This document shows, in pieces, positions 34,801 to 44,086 of a stretch of DNA of 64,000 nucleotides. A program made the position numbers and the translations under genes. Under the pieces are notes generated by a model. That model saw only the letters and a list, made by a program, of their open reading frames with translations. It did not search any database and was not told where the DNA came from. Numbering within the stretch: position 1 is the first letter of the stretch; the number at the start of each line of letters is the position of its first letter. The stretch is from assembly GCF_947502065.1 (NCBI RefSeq), contig NZ_CANMYE010000007.1, forward strand, positions 1-64,000, written 5' to 3'. Origin of the DNA: an uncultured Pseudoteredinibacter sp. (GTDB lineage: Bacteria; Pseudomonadota; Gammaproteobacteria; Pseudomonadales; Cellvibrionaceae).

Positions 34801-35577
34801 ATGTTAATGGTGGTATCACCGGCTAAAAATTTGGATTATGAAACGCCGGCTAAGACCAAACAGTTTACCGAGGCTGACTTTCTCGATCAGGCTGAAATTC
34901 TAATGGAAGACCTGCGTGAATTAGCACCCCATCAGCTTTCTAAGCTAATGAGTATTAGTGATAAATTGGGCACTTTAAACTACGATCGCAATCAGCAGTG
35001 GGGCAAGCCTTTTACTACAGACAACGCCAAACAGGCCGTGCTGGCCTTTAATGGTGATGTGTATACGGGTTTAGATGCGCCGAGTTTTAAAGCCGATGAC
35101 TTTAAGTTCGCCCAAAAACATTTACGAATCTTGTCTGGCCTATATGGTTTATTGCGTCCACTGGATTTGATGCAGCCATATCGTTTAGAAATGGGAACAA
35201 AATTTCAAAATCAGCGTGGTAAGAATCTTTATGAATTTTGGGGAGAAACAATTACTGACGCGTTGAATGCTCAACTCAAAAAAGTAAAAAGTGATGTGGT
35301 GTTGAATTTGGCATCCAATGAATACTTTAAGTCAGTAAAGCCTAAGCTGTTAAATGCTACTATCATGACCCCGGCTTTTAAGGATCTTAAAAACGGTCAG
35401 TATAAAATGATTAGTTTTTATGCCAAAAAGGCACGAGGACTTATGGCAGCCTATGTGATTAAGAATCGTATTACCGATATTAATGACATTAAGAAGTTTG
35501 ATAGTGAAGGTTATAGCTTTAACAAAGAGCTATCGACTGACAAACAATGGGTTTTTACTCGCGACCACGCCGAGTAA
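34801..35577 (+). CDS. yaaA: Peroxide stress protein YaaA (UPF0246)
   Basis: 258 aa, standard length. Starts MLMVVSPAKNLDYETP and contains FNGDVYTGLDA, LRILSGLYGLLRPLDLMQPYRLEMGT, LNLASNEYFKSV and SFYAKKARGLMAAYVIKNRI, all diagnostic of YaaA. In E. coli it limits intracellular free iron and DNA damage during peroxide stress and belongs to the OxyR regulon. An oxyR gene is present in this window at 59.1-60.0 kb, though not adjacent. Confidence 0.95.
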   Translation: MLMVVSPAKNLDYETPAKTKQFTEADFLDQAEILMEDLRELAPHQLSKLMSISDKLGTLNYDRNQQWGKPFTTDNAKQAVLAFNGDVYTGLDAPSFKADDFKFAQKHLRILSGLYGLLRPLDLMQPYRLEMGTKFQNQRGKNLYEFWGETITDALNAQLKKVKSDVVLNLASNEYFKSVKPKLLNATIMTPAFKDLKNGQYKMISFYAKKARGLMAAYVIKNRITDINDIKKFDSEGYSFNKELSTDKQWVFTRDHAE

Positions 35578-35590
35578 AACATTCTTTGCT

Positions 35591-35621
35591 TAGGTGCAGG
35601 AGTCTTATGGCCCTGCACCTA
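35591..35621 (+). terminator. Hairpin after yaaA
   Basis: Arms TAGGTGCAGG / CCTGCACCTA with an 11-base loop, 13 bases after the stop. No T run follows (CCCTCCTTA). Confidence 0.55.
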
Positions 35622-35746
35622 CCCTCCTTATCTACTCTGTAAGTGTTAATTATTGTATTAAACACTTTAGCTTTATTTCCTTTTCCTGCTTGGCCAATTA
35701 AACTAATTTTGACTGCTTAGTAGAATTACCCAGAGGTACTCTAGCC

Positions 35747-36361
35747 ATGGCTGAACTTGATAATGACAAACCTTTTTCCCAAGCTTGCGAGAACAATCAA
35801 GAGCCTATTTTTAACATTTTAAAAGATGCATTTGCAGATAAAACTAGCATACTTGAAGTAGGCAGTGGCACGGGGCAGCATGCTGTTTACATGGCTCCCC
35901 GTATGACGCACTTACAATGGCAAACTAGCGACTTATCTGAAAATGCTAATGGCATCAATCGTTGGATTAATGACGAACAAGCCGTTAACGTACTCCGCCC
36001 CCTCGAGTTGGATATCGCAAAGCACTGGCCCAACCCAGATCTTGTTAGTAACTTTGATGGCTTATACAGTGCGAATACCTGCCATATTATGCCTTGGGAG
36101 ACGGTACAGAGTTTCTTGGCTGGTATGGAGTCAATGCAAGAGGGATCACGGGTCGCAATTTATGGTCCCTTTAAATATGGCGGCGAATACACCAGCGAAA
36201 GTAACGAACGTTTTGATCACTGGTTAAAGGCCCAAGAAGCGCATCGAGGTATTCGAGATTTTGAAGCGGTAGCCGAGATGGCGAATAAGTCGGGGTTGGA
36301 GTTACTTGACGACCACAAGATGCCGGCTAACAATCAATTATTGATTTGGCAAAAGCGATAA
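35747..36361 (+). CDS. DUF938 SAM-dependent methyltransferase-like protein
   Basis: 204 aa class I methyltransferase fold. The N-terminal PFSQACENNQEPIFNIL is the DUF938 signature, followed by motif I ILEVGSGTGQHAVYMA and LQWQTSDL. It also has NTCHIMPWETVQSFLAGM and YGPFKYGGEYTSESNERFD (DUF938-specific). The substrate is unknown for the family. No partner gene; monocistronic by its gaps on both sides (169 and 251 bp, no clear signals seen in the second). Confidence 0.88.
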   Translation: MAELDNDKPFSQACENNQEPIFNILKDAFADKTSILEVGSGTGQHAVYMAPRMTHLQWQTSDLSENANGINRWINDEQAVNVLRPLELDIAKHWPNPDLVSNFDGLYSANTCHIMPWETVQSFLAGMESMQEGSRVAIYGPFKYGGEYTSESNERFDHWLKAQEAHRGIRDFEAVAEMANKSGLELLDDHKMPANNQLLIWQKR

Positions 36362-36612
36362 ATATGATTTCGTTCGTGAATTTGATCGAGCTACCCTAAA
36401 TCATGGACTTATTTATGCTTGGACGCCGTGTTGTCGAGATGGACTAATATCGGTGCAATCTTGCCAATAAGACAAATGTGGCCATTTTTCTGATCTTCAT
36501 CTCGGAATTCCTTTCTGCTTGTCATAAACTGAGACCATATGGATTGCCATAATAACAATAGAAAATAAGCCAACTGCCGCGCCCTTGCGGCTGACAGCTA
36601 CCGGAGATTGCC

Positions 36613-37818
36613 ATGCCTTTTGCTGCAAAGTTAAAACTTGCTGTTCGTAAACTCGCTGTTTCTCTTATTGCCCAACCCAAGCCTATTACCTATGTTGGTG
36701 AAGGATCTTCCTTAAAGCTTTGTGAAGCCGTTGATCAATTTGACGTACGTAAAGTTCTTATCGTAACTGATGCTATGTTGTGTGAGCTGGGTTTAATAGA
36801 CCCATTACAAAAAGCCTTGAGCGATGCAGGTGTAGAAAGTGTTGTGTACCAAGGTGTGACGCCAGATCCCGTGTGGACGGTCGTCGAAGAAGGTCTCACC
36901 CTACTCAAAGGTGAGCAGTGCGATGGGGTTATCGGTGTCGGTGGTGGTTCATCAATCGACGCTGCGAAAGTGATTGCTCTGGCGGCTACGAATACCAGTA
37001 TTCCTCCACGCGAATTGGCAGGCTTTAAAAAGGCCAAGCAAGATGGTTTGCCTTTATTTGCTGTTCCGACCACAGCCGGTACTGGCTCGGAAGTGACAAT
37101 CGCTGCTGTTATTTCTGACCCCGAGACTCACAAAAAGGATCTCATCGGCGATACCCGAGTTATTCCGAAAGTCGCCGCCTTAGATCCTTCGCTGATGTTG
37201 GGCTTGCCGCCAGCCGTTACAGCGGCTACCGGAATGGACGCCCTAACCCACGCTATTGAATCCTATATCGGTGAGTGGGCCAATGAAGAGACTGATGCGC
37301 TGGCGAAAAGCGCGATCAAATTGATATTCGATAATTTGCCAAAGGCTGTTGCCGAAGGAAGCGATGTTAAAGCACGTGAAGCTATGGCGCTTGCTTCTTA
37401 CTACGCTGGCTTGGCTTTCACTAAGGCAATGGTGGGTTATGTCCATGGTATTGCTCACCAGCTCGGTGGGAAATACGGTATACCTCATGGCCTTGCAAAT
37501 GCCGTTGTGCTTCCTGAGGTGCTTAACTTCTCCAAAGATGCAGCTTCCCACCGCTTAGCAGAGCTGGCTATTCACACGGGCCTAGGTGAGCACTATGAAG
37601 GCGATGCAGCGCTCAGCCAGAAGTTCATTGATCATATTAAAGCGATGAATGAAGACATCGGGATTCCTGTAGGCTTTGAGCAAATTCAAGCCTCCGATAT
37701 TCCTGAATTAGCGACAGCGGCATTGGAGGAATCTCACGGTACCTATCCAGTACCAGAATATATGAATCAAGCAGAATGTGAGGCGATGATTGGGCGTTTG
37801 ATGTTACGCCCTGCCTAG
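36613..37818 (+). CDS. Iron-containing alcohol dehydrogenase (group III)
   Basis: 401 aa NAD(P)-dependent dehydrogenase. The nucleotide-binding motif GVGGGSSIDAAKVIA and TTAGTGSEVT are clear. The metal ligands are visible: Asp in AALDPSL, His in MDALTHAIESY, His in VHGIAHQLGGKYGIPHG and the final His in that same segment. The N-terminus has ~25 extra basic residues before the usual start of the family. Likely acts on short-chain alcohols or aldehydes in the cytoplasm; the direction and substrate cannot be read. A clear GGAG (CCGGAGATTGCC) precedes the ATG. Confidence 0.9.
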   Translation: MPFAAKLKLAVRKLAVSLIAQPKPITYVGEGSSLKLCEAVDQFDVRKVLIVTDAMLCELGLIDPLQKALSDAGVESVVYQGVTPDPVWTVVEEGLTLLKGEQCDGVIGVGGGSSIDAAKVIALAATNTSIPPRELAGFKKAKQDGLPLFAVPTTAGTGSEVTIAAVISDPETHKKDLIGDTRVIPKVAALDPSLMLGLPPAVTAATGMDALTHAIESYIGEWANEETDALAKSAIKLIFDNLPKAVAEGSDVKAREAMALASYYAGLAFTKAMVGYVHGIAHQLGGKYGIPHGLANAVVLPEVLNFSKDAASHRLAELAIHTGLGEHYEGDAALSQKFIDHIKAMNEDIGIPVGFEQIQASDIPELATAALEESHGTYPVPEYMNQAECEAMIGRLMLRPA

Positions 37819-38054
37819 CTCACGTCCATCGAAAGCTCTTGCTTGTATTTTTCCAGAGAGTGGGCGCCTAATTAAGGTGTCCACCCGTCTTGGTACGCAA
37901 TTTGTTTCCCCGCTTCTTACTTTGCATAGTTCTTCTGATTGCTCTTTGGCCCATAGTATTAGTTTTTCCCCTTCGCCTAGTTAACTCTGCGCCTCTTAAT
38001 AATTCATACTTGCCATTGATGCCGTTCTAAATAATAATTTTCGGCTGATGTTGA

Positions 38055-38549
38055 ATGCTGAAATGGAATAACATTAAAACTATGAATAAGGATGTCCAAG
38101 AGTTTATTGGAGCTCGCCAATCTACAGCCTATATGATGGTGATTCTTTTACTGGGTTCGGCCAGTGTTTGGGCCCTTCCCCAAGTTGTAGAGACCTTTCA
38201 AGAAGGGGGCTTTGTCGAGGCAGTGTCGTTAATAGCTATTTTAGTCTTCCTCTCTGGATTGGCTTACTATTTTGCACCAAAACTGAGCCCCAAAAAATCA
38301 ATTCGTGTTAATCAAAAGACCTTAAGCATGAGGCAAGATGGAGCAATTCACTGGCGTGTTGAATTGTCTGATATCGGCCGGTGCGATATCAGTAGGCGTG
38401 AGGAAACTGCCTTTAAAGACCGATCAAAGATGCTAAATGTATATAGTAAAAACGGTGAAAAGCTGATCGAGCAGGAGGTTGAATTTCTAAGCTCTGATCA
38501 ACAGAGATCACTATTGGATTTGCTGCTGTATCGTGTAGAAAAAGTCTAG
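38055..38549 (+). CDS. Small membrane protein of unknown function
   Basis: 164 aa, or 155 if translation starts at ATG 38082; neither start has a good ribosome site. Two hydrophobic segments (~27-48 and ~57-75) precede a soluble basic domain (RVNQKTLSMRQDGAIHWRVELSDIGRCDISRRE), with the alternating strand pattern of a PH-like domain. Architecture resembles the 12968-13522 protein. It ends 3 bases before the convergent DUF482 stop. Confidence 0.65.
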   Translation: MLKWNNIKTMNKDVQEFIGARQSTAYMMVILLLGSASVWALPQVVETFQEGGFVEAVSLIAILVFLSGLAYYFAPKLSPKKSIRVNQKTLSMRQDGAIHWRVELSDIGRCDISRREETAFKDRSKMLNVYSKNGEKLIEQEVEFLSSDQQRSLLDLLLYRVEKV

Positions 38550-38552
38550 AGC

Positions 38553-39713
38553 TTACTCTACTGATTTAAAAGGCAAGTAGCTTTCGGCGTCTTCTTTGTA
38601 AAGCTTAATATGTTCACTTTCTTGCTTAAGAAAATCCTCAATTGCCGGGCGAAATTCATCAGATGCAATCCAATGAGCTGAATGAACATAGCTGGGTTTA
38701 AAGCCACGTTGAATTTTATGTTCACCTTGGGCTCCTGGATCAAAGCGTTTTAGTTTGTTTTCAATGGCATATTCGATACCTTGGTAGTAACAGGCTTCAA
38801 AGTGCAATGCATCAAAATCATCTAAGCAACCCCAGTAGCGTCCATACAAGGTTCCTGAATCTTTAAAATATAATGCGGCGGCAACCATCTGGCCATCGTA
38901 ATGAGCTTGCACCATCATGATGGAGTTTGTACAGTTTGTTGCTAAGCGTTTAAAAAAGTCGTGATTTAAGTAACCCTGTCTACCACTGCGCTTTAAATAG
39001 GTTAAATGGTAACAGTGGTAAAACTGCTGCCATTGCTCAGCGCTTATATCTGCACCTTCCACGCACTGAATTTCAACACCTTGTTGAGCCACTTTTCGTC
39101 GCTCACTCTTTAAGCTTTTTCGCTTGCGTGATTTAAAGCTGGCAAGGAAATCATCGAAGCTTTTATAGTTTTCATTTATCCAATGAAACTGTATGGCATC
39201 GCGCTGCAGTAGTTGATTCTCTGTTGTTAGGCAATTTAGTTGGTGAGAGCTTGGGAATAGGCTGTGGAAGCTAGAAGCTTCAAGCCTCTGGCACTCTTGC
39301 TGTAACTGTTGCAGCATGATTTGACAAAAAAGAGTTTCATCTAGGCCTTCAGCCAAAGCATAGCGTGGCCCGGTAGCTGGCGTAAAAGGGATGGCGTTTA
39401 GCAGTTTGGGATAGTATTCAACACCATAGCGATGATAGGCATCCGCCCAGGCCCAGTCGAAAACATATTCCCCATAAGAATGGCTTTTGATGTACAGAGG
39501 CATGGCGGCTAATAGCTCGCCCTTATCGTCTTGGCTATCTGCAGACCACAATAAAAAATGATGGGGAATCCAGCCGCTGTCTTTGCTTACACACTGGCTT
39601 TGCTCCAGCGATTGCAAAAACTCATACTGAATAAAGGGGTAATCACTTGCCCAAATATTTTGCCAGCTATCTCGATCGATAGCGTCAATAGAGGGAATAA
39701 ATTCGACAAGCAT
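38553..39713 (-). CDS. DUF482 / FemX-like GNAT acyltransferase
   Basis: 386 aa. The N-terminal half contains PFIQYEFLQSLEQS and the C-terminal half GNAT motifs (KSRKRKSLKSERRKV, SIMMVQAHYDGQMVAAALYFKDSGTLYGRYWGC, FEACYYQGIEYAIENKLKRFDPGAQGEHKIQRGF). This is the COG3146 / DUF482 'peptidogalycan biosynthesis' group of tandem GNAT proteins. A role in cell-wall or amino-acyl transfer is only suggested by that annotation. Same strand as phoR, 97 bp downstream of it. Confidence 0.88.
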   Translation of the reverse strand: MLVEFIPSIDAIDRDSWQNIWASDYPFIQYEFLQSLEQSQCVSKDSGWIPHHFLLWSADSQDDKGELLAAMPLYIKSHSYGEYVFDWAWADAYHRYGVEYYPKLLNAIPFTPATGPRYALAEGLDETLFCQIMLQQLQQECQRLEASSFHSLFPSSHQLNCLTTENQLLQRDAIQFHWINENYKSFDDFLASFKSRKRKSLKSERRKVAQQGVEIQCVEGADISAEQWQQFYHCYHLTYLKRSGRQGYLNHDFFKRLATNCTNSIMMVQAHYDGQMVAAALYFKDSGTLYGRYWGCLDDFDALHFEACYYQGIEYAIENKLKRFDPGAQGEHKIQRGFKPSYVHSAHWIASDEFRPAIEDFLKQESEHIKLYKEDAESYLPFKSVE

Positions 39714-39809
39714 TGTGCGGCACTTTTTCTAATTGGCCTCACATCATAACGGCTCAGGAGTGCTTGGCAAGCCCAATTACTATTGAGCTAGGCCGATTGC
39801 TTATGTCAG

Positions 39810-41129
39810 CTAGTCTGAAGACTCTTCTTGCTTGTCGCTGTCTAATATTTGTAGACGATCTCTTGGAAATATACAGCTAAATGTACTGCCCTTACCCGGT
39901 TTGCTCGCGATGCTTAAATGCGCATCGTGGCGTAGTAAAATATGTTTAACGATGGCGAGCCCTAGGCCAGTTCCGCCTGCATCTGAGTTGCGGCTGCCAT
40001 TGTCTACGCGATAAAACCTTTCGGTTAGGCGTGGTATATGTATGGGGTCGATACCATCGCCTTGATCTTTCACAGAAAAAGTAATGGCAGATTCATCAAC
40101 ACTGATACCGAGATTGATTTCGGTGTCGGGGCTGGAGTATTTAACGGCATTAAAAGCGAGGTTTGAAAAGGCGCTGTGCACTTCCTTTTCATTGGCGAGC
40201 AAGGCAATATCATTCTTACATTTTACAGTAATATGATGTTGGCCGTCACTTAGCGCCGTAGCGTCGGCAGCTATCATATCCAGTAGTGGTTTCAATGCCA
40301 CAGGCTTTTGATTGCGCTCATTGTCTTCTGTTTCTAGATTAGAAAGCGTCAGCAAATCATTGATCAACAGATTCATGCGATCGCTCTGTTGCTGCATTTG
40401 CCCAAAAGCGCGTTCCATCACTGGGTTTAAGTCGGGCGCCATACTTAAGGTTTCGATATAACCGCGCAATACTGTTAGCGGTGTGCGCAATTCATGGGAT
40501 ACATTGGCCACAAAATCCTTACGGACCTGTTCCAATCGGTGCACGCGAGTTACATCGCGGACAACTACTAAACGCTCACCTTTACCAAAACGATTGATTT
40601 GGTATTGCAGTTGTTTTGATTCATTCCGTGGTGAGGGTAAATCCAGCGGGTCTTCATACTCGCAGGCATCGAAGTAAGCGATAAAATCAGGGTGTCGAAT
40701 GAAATTGACCAGCGGGTGCCCTTGGTCAATGGGCTGTAAACCCAGCAAGGTTTCGGCCGCTTGGTTCCACCAGTTTAAGCAGCCATTGGCGTCCAGTAAT
40801 ACCACCGCATCACGCAGAGCGGCCGTGGTTTGCTGGCCACGACGAATCATACCCTGCAGGCGACGGCGCTCTTTCTCATGGCGCTTTTGCATGCGGTAAA
40901 TATTATCGAAAATCTCGCCCCATATACCGACGGTATCAGGTGGTGGCTCGCGACGGCGAGACGTTACCCATAAATAGAGCTGACGGATTTGCAAAAGCAC
41001 CCAACCCATATAAAGGCCGCCGCCAATAATTAGCGTCCAGCTGATATAACCATTCAGCCAGCCAAAAGAGAGGCAAATCAGAGTAAAGAATGCAATGCGC
41101 TTGAGTTCAGCGCCTAAGCCCTGGTGCAA
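39810..41129 (-). CDS. phoR: Phosphate regulon sensor histidine kinase PhoR
   Basis: 439 aa membrane histidine kinase. Two N-terminal helices (~12-30, 32-50), a basic linker, and a PAS domain (~100-190) are followed by the DHp region with phospho-acceptor H212 in FVANVSHELRTPL. The ATPase domain has the N-box NLAFNAVKYS, DQGDGI and GTGLGLAIVKHI. It senses phosphate status through Pst/PhoU and phosphorylates PhoB. The start is a TTG at 41129; no ATG or GTG occurs in frame between it and the phoB stop, and the MHQGLGAELKRI N-terminus matches other PhoR proteins. Confidence 0.93.
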   Translation of the reverse strand: MHQGLGAELKRIAFFTLICLSFGWLNGYISWTLIIGGGLYMGWVLLQIRQLYLWVTSRRREPPPDTVGIWGEIFDNIYRMQKRHEKERRRLQGMIRRGQQTTAALRDAVVLLDANGCLNWWNQAAETLLGLQPIDQGHPLVNFIRHPDFIAYFDACEYEDPLDLPSPRNESKQLQYQINRFGKGERLVVVRDVTRVHRLEQVRKDFVANVSHELRTPLTVLRGYIETLSMAPDLNPVMERAFGQMQQQSDRMNLLINDLLTLSNLETEDNERNQKPVALKPLLDMIAADATALSDGQHHITVKCKNDIALLANEKEVHSAFSNLAFNAVKYSSPDTEINLGISVDESAITFSVKDQGDGIDPIHIPRLTERFYRVDNGSRNSDAGGTGLGLAIVKHILLRHDAHLSIASKPGKGSTFSCIFPRDRLQILDSDKQEESSD

Positions 41130-41206
41130 TAAAGTATCCGCCTTGGTGATGGGAATTAGCAGCCCAAAGTGTAGTAGGCCCGATGTTACGGTAAGACGAC
41201 GGAGGT

Positions 41207-41911
41207 TTAATTGACCGCCGTCACCTTGGTGGAGAATCGATAACCGGTTCCACGTACAGTTTGGATGAAGCGGTCGTGATCGTCCAGTGTTAGCGCTTTA
41301 CGAAGGCGGCGGATATGCACGTCGACAGTTCGCTCCTCGACATAGACATTGCCACCCCAAACATGATCTAGCAACTGGCTACGGGTGTAGACGCGCTCCT
41401 GGTGAGTAAGAAAGAATTCTAATAAGCGATATTCTGTTGGACCCATTTGCACAGGCGAGTCACCGATAGTGACTCGATGACTGATTGGGTCTAGGCATAG
41501 GTCGCCAACTACAATTGGCTCAGCGTCTTGATGATTATCTGTGCGACGCAACACCGCTTTTAGTCGTGCTACCAGCTCGCGAGGTGAAAAAGGCTTAGTA
41601 ATATAGTCATCAGCGCCAATTTCGAGCCCTTGGATTTTATTATCCTCTTCGCCCTTAGCTGTCAGCATAATGATTGGGGTGCGAGCTGTTACCTCGTCGC
41701 GCTTAAGTCGACGAGCAAGCTCAATACCACTGGTGCCAGGCATCATCCAATCTAACAAGACTAAATCGGGCTTCTCGTCGATGATTAAGCTGTGTGCCTC
41801 TTGGGCGTCTGCGGCTTCCAGGCACTGGTAGTCGGCCATCTCTAGGGCAATACGGAGCATATCGCGAATGGCTTTCTCGTCATCGACGATCAAGATGGTT
41901 TTATTAGGCAT
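41207..41911 (-). CDS. phoB: Phosphate regulon response regulator PhoB
   Basis: 234 aa. The receiver domain (1-120) has acidic D10/D11, phospho-acceptor D54 in VLLDWMMPG, Thr in MLTAKG and Lys in YITKPFSP. The winged-helix DNA-binding domain of the OmpR type (~135-230) has EYRLLEFFLTHQERVYTRSQLLDHVWG, VDVHIRRLRKAL and TVRGTGYRF. It activates pst and other Pho genes in low phosphate. First gene of phoBR, 77 bp from phoR, with a Pho-box-like site 85 bp upstream. Confidence 0.96.
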   Translation of the reverse strand: MPNKTILIVDDEKAIRDMLRIALEMADYQCLEAADAQEAHSLIIDEKPDLVLLDWMMPGTSGIELARRLKRDEVTARTPIIMLTAKGEEDNKIQGLEIGADDYITKPFSPRELVARLKAVLRRTDNHQDAEPIVVGDLCLDPISHRVTIGDSPVQMGPTEYRLLEFFLTHQERVYTRSQLLDHVWGGNVYVEERTVDVHIRRLRKALTLDDHDRFIQTVRGTGYRFSTKVTAVN

Positions 41912-41995
41912 GGTAGCCCCTCTATCAACGGCGGGGCCTTACACAAAGGTAATGCCCTAGGGTCTGTTAAGAAGGCATTATTAAATAAAGGTTTT

Positions 41996-42013
41996 GTTGC
42001 AACTTTATGACAA
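41996..42013 (-). promoter_or_regulatory. Probable Pho box upstream of phoB
   Basis: On the minus strand TTGTCATAAAGTTGCAAC matches the PhoB box at 12 of 18 positions, with the two 7-mers 11 bp apart. An AT-rich TAATAAT lies further downstream as a possible -10. Weaker than the pstS site; autoregulation is inferred. Confidence 0.6.
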
Positions 42014-42069
42014 TTTCTTGTCTGCTTATAGCCCTCTGGTCAAATAAACTCCAAATAGGCCTTAAAGTG

Positions 42070-42954
42070 CTAATTAATATAGCTAAGTGCAACACCCGCA
42101 AATATTGCTGCGCCCACATAATTATTGCTCAAGAAGGCCTTAAAGCAGGCTTGGCGTTCGCGTCCGCGAATCAATATCTGCTGGTAAACAAATAAGCCTG
42201 TGGCCACAGCTAGGCTCATATAAAAGGCAAAACCAAGATCAAAACGGTTAGCTAAAACAATCAAGGACATGATAGTAAGGCCCTGTAGGCAACCGATAAT
42301 CATCTTGTCTTGCTCGCCAAATAAGATTGCCGTCGACTTGATGCCAATCTTCAGGTCGTCATCCCTATCGACCATGGCATATTGGGTATCGTAAACCACA
42401 GTCCACAGCAGATTAGCGGTAAAAACCAACCAGGCTGTAGGCGGCAGCTCGTTTAGGCTGGCGCTAAAGGCCATAGGAATGCCCCAGGAGAAAGCAGCAC
42501 CCAATACTAGCTGTGGAAGGTGGGTATGGCGTTTCATAAAGGGGTAGCAGGTGGCCAGTGCAATACCGCCAAAAGAGAGTGCGATGGTAAAAGTGTTCGT
42601 GAGGCAAACCAATGCAAAGGCCGCAATGCCTAAGCCAGCGAACAAAATAAGGGCGTTACGAGGTGCTATTTTGCCCGCCGCTAAGGGGCGGTGCTGGGTG
42701 CGTTCTACATGGCCGTCAAAGTTGCGATCGGCATAATCATTAATGACGCAACCTGCAGCACGCATAATAAAAACGCCGACGGTAAATATTACCAGTAAAT
42801 GCCAAGGCGGCATCCCTTCATTGGCCAACCAAAGTGCCCAAAGCGTTGGCCATAACAGTAGAAGCGTGCCAATGGGACGGTCGATTCGCATTAATTGAGC
42901 ATAGGCATAAAGCTTATCTTTCAGGCTTAGTTGTGGGCTGGCACTGCTGCTCAT
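42070..42954 (-). CDS. ubiA: 4-hydroxybenzoate octaprenyltransferase UbiA
   Basis: 294 aa polytopic enzyme that attaches the polyprenyl tail to 4-hydroxybenzoate in ubiquinone synthesis. About eight helices. Two Asp-rich motifs bind Mg-prenyl diphosphate: NDYADRNFDGHVERTQHRPL (~72-91) and YDTQYAMVDRDDDLKIGIKST (~190-210). The N-terminal RIDRPIGTLLLLWPTLWAL is diagnostic. Its ATG overlaps the ubiC stop by 4 bases, giving translational coupling. Confidence 0.95.
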   Translation of the reverse strand: MSSSASPQLSLKDKLYAYAQLMRIDRPIGTLLLLWPTLWALWLANEGMPPWHLLVIFTVGVFIMRAAGCVINDYADRNFDGHVERTQHRPLAAGKIAPRNALILFAGLGIAAFALVCLTNTFTIALSFGGIALATCYPFMKRHTHLPQLVLGAAFSWGIPMAFSASLNELPPTAWLVFTANLLWTVVYDTQYAMVDRDDDLKIGIKSTAILFGEQDKMIIGCLQGLTIMSLIVLANRFDLGFAFYMSLAVATGLFVYQQILIRGRERQACFKAFLSNNYVGAAIFAGVALSYIN

Positions 42955-43499
42955 AAATGATCCTTAATGGAAGGTTGCCCTTGATAAAAGTGTTCGAAGC
43001 TAGGTAAAAACACCTCAGCAACTAATAATGGCTTTTGATCCAAGCGAAAAACCGATCGCCTCGACCAGCAAGGTGCGCTGCTGGGGTAATTAAAATTGTG
43101 CGGCTCTAAGCGGCTAATTTCAATTTCACTGCGCTGCATTGTCGGATCTTTGAACAATAATGCCCCCAGGGGGCGATTGTCCAAGGTTTTGAGTTGCCGT
43201 AGGCGACCTGTCAGTGTGCTAAGTGGCAGTACTGAGCGGGCAAAAACCCAATCTTGCCCTGCCCCAGACATCACAATCTCACGAATAAGCGCCCGCTGCC
43301 TTGCTGGCAGTTTTAGGGCTTTAGCTTCATCAACTTTTGGCGTCGCGAGGCCTTGTCTTAAAATTCGCAAGGAGAAATCGCCCTGGCAGGCTTCCATCAG
43401 TTTTTGGGTCAGTGAGCCTGTGCCTAGTAGCCACTGCTTTTGTAGCTGACTAAGGTCAGGGCTGGCTTGTTTGTGCCAGCGCGGGGCATGTGTTCTCAA
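42951..43499 (-). CDS. ubiC: Chorismate--pyruvate lyase UbiC
   Basis: 182 aa. Makes 4-hydroxybenzoate from chorismate, the substrate of UbiA next door. It has WLLGTGSLTQKLM, RQRALIREIVMSG and RSVLPLSTLTGRLRQLKTLDNRPLGALLF, the conserved UbiC core. The start is set to TTG 43499: between it and an in-frame TAA upstream there is no ATG or GTG, and the family N-terminal Trp (APRWHKQ) follows within ten residues. Overlaps ubiA by 4 bases. Confidence 0.92.
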   Translation of the reverse strand: MRTHAPRWHKQASPDLSQLQKQWLLGTGSLTQKLMEACQGDFSLRILRQGLATPKVDEAKALKLPARQRALIREIVMSGAGQDWVFARSVLPLSTLTGRLRQLKTLDNRPLGALLFKDPTMQRSEIEISRLEPHNFNYPSSAPCWSRRSVFRLDQKPLLVAEVFLPSFEHFYQGQPSIKDHL

Positions 43500-43696
43500 A
43501 CGGCGGGTTCCGAAATCTTGCGGGCAACAGTCGCCGCATCGTTATATTACAAAGGCGCTATTTTAGTGCCCATTGACCTAAGGTGCCAACACCGCATTTG
43601 TTTATCGGCAAGATATTCTTTCAAAGCTTGGTTTATAGGCCGGGCCTTGGTTTAATGTGGGGCCAATCCAACAGCAATAACAATAGGATAATAACT

Positions 43697-43972
43697 ATGC
43701 ACAAAACTGATTTAGTGGCCGCTGTGGCCGATCAGGCTGATTTACCTAAAGAGAAAGCCGCTGATGTGGTAAATGCCATATTGGATGAAATCACCAATGC
43801 AATGAGTCGCGATGATACCGTGAGCCTAGTGGGCTTTGGGTCATTCAGTCAGCGTCACCGTGCAGCCCGCACTGGTCGCAGCCCTAAAACCGGTGCAAGC
43901 ATTGAAATTGCGGCTAGTAACACTGTGGGTTTCAAACCGGGTAAAGCTCTAAAAGACGCGGTTAACAGTTAA
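43697..43972 (+). CDS. hup: HU-family nucleoid DNA-binding protein
   Basis: 91 aa, full-length HU (MHKTDLVAAVADQADLPKEKAADVVNAILDEITNAMSRDDTVSLVGFGSF, then the arm RHRAARTGRSPKTGASIEIAAS and the tail GFKPGKALKDAVN). It binds and bends DNA non-specifically. The start is ATG 43697 with AGGA nine bases upstream; longer in-frame starts reach back into the ubiC promoter region and are not credible. Divergent from ubiC. It may act as a homodimer or pair with another HU outside the window. Confidence 0.93.
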   Translation: MHKTDLVAAVADQADLPKEKAADVVNAILDEITNAMSRDDTVSLVGFGSFSQRHRAARTGRSPKTGASIEIAASNTVGFKPGKALKDAVNS

Positions 43973-44086
43973 TTTACAATCCCCTTCGTGCCCTCACGGG
44001 CAAAGTAGTATTTACTCTGTAATCATTTATTGCCTAGCTTGGAGCAAACAGCGCTCTGAGCTGGTATTCAGTTTCATAGGTTTTTT

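Noticed and set aside
42007..42195. Plus-strand frame overlapping ubiA and its 3' gap
   Set aside because: Antisense to the ubiA coding end, no ribosome site, no recognisable protein.
43583..43696. N-terminal extension of the HU protein
   Set aside because: The extra 38 residues have no HU similarity and the ATG at 43697 has an AGGA ribosome site.
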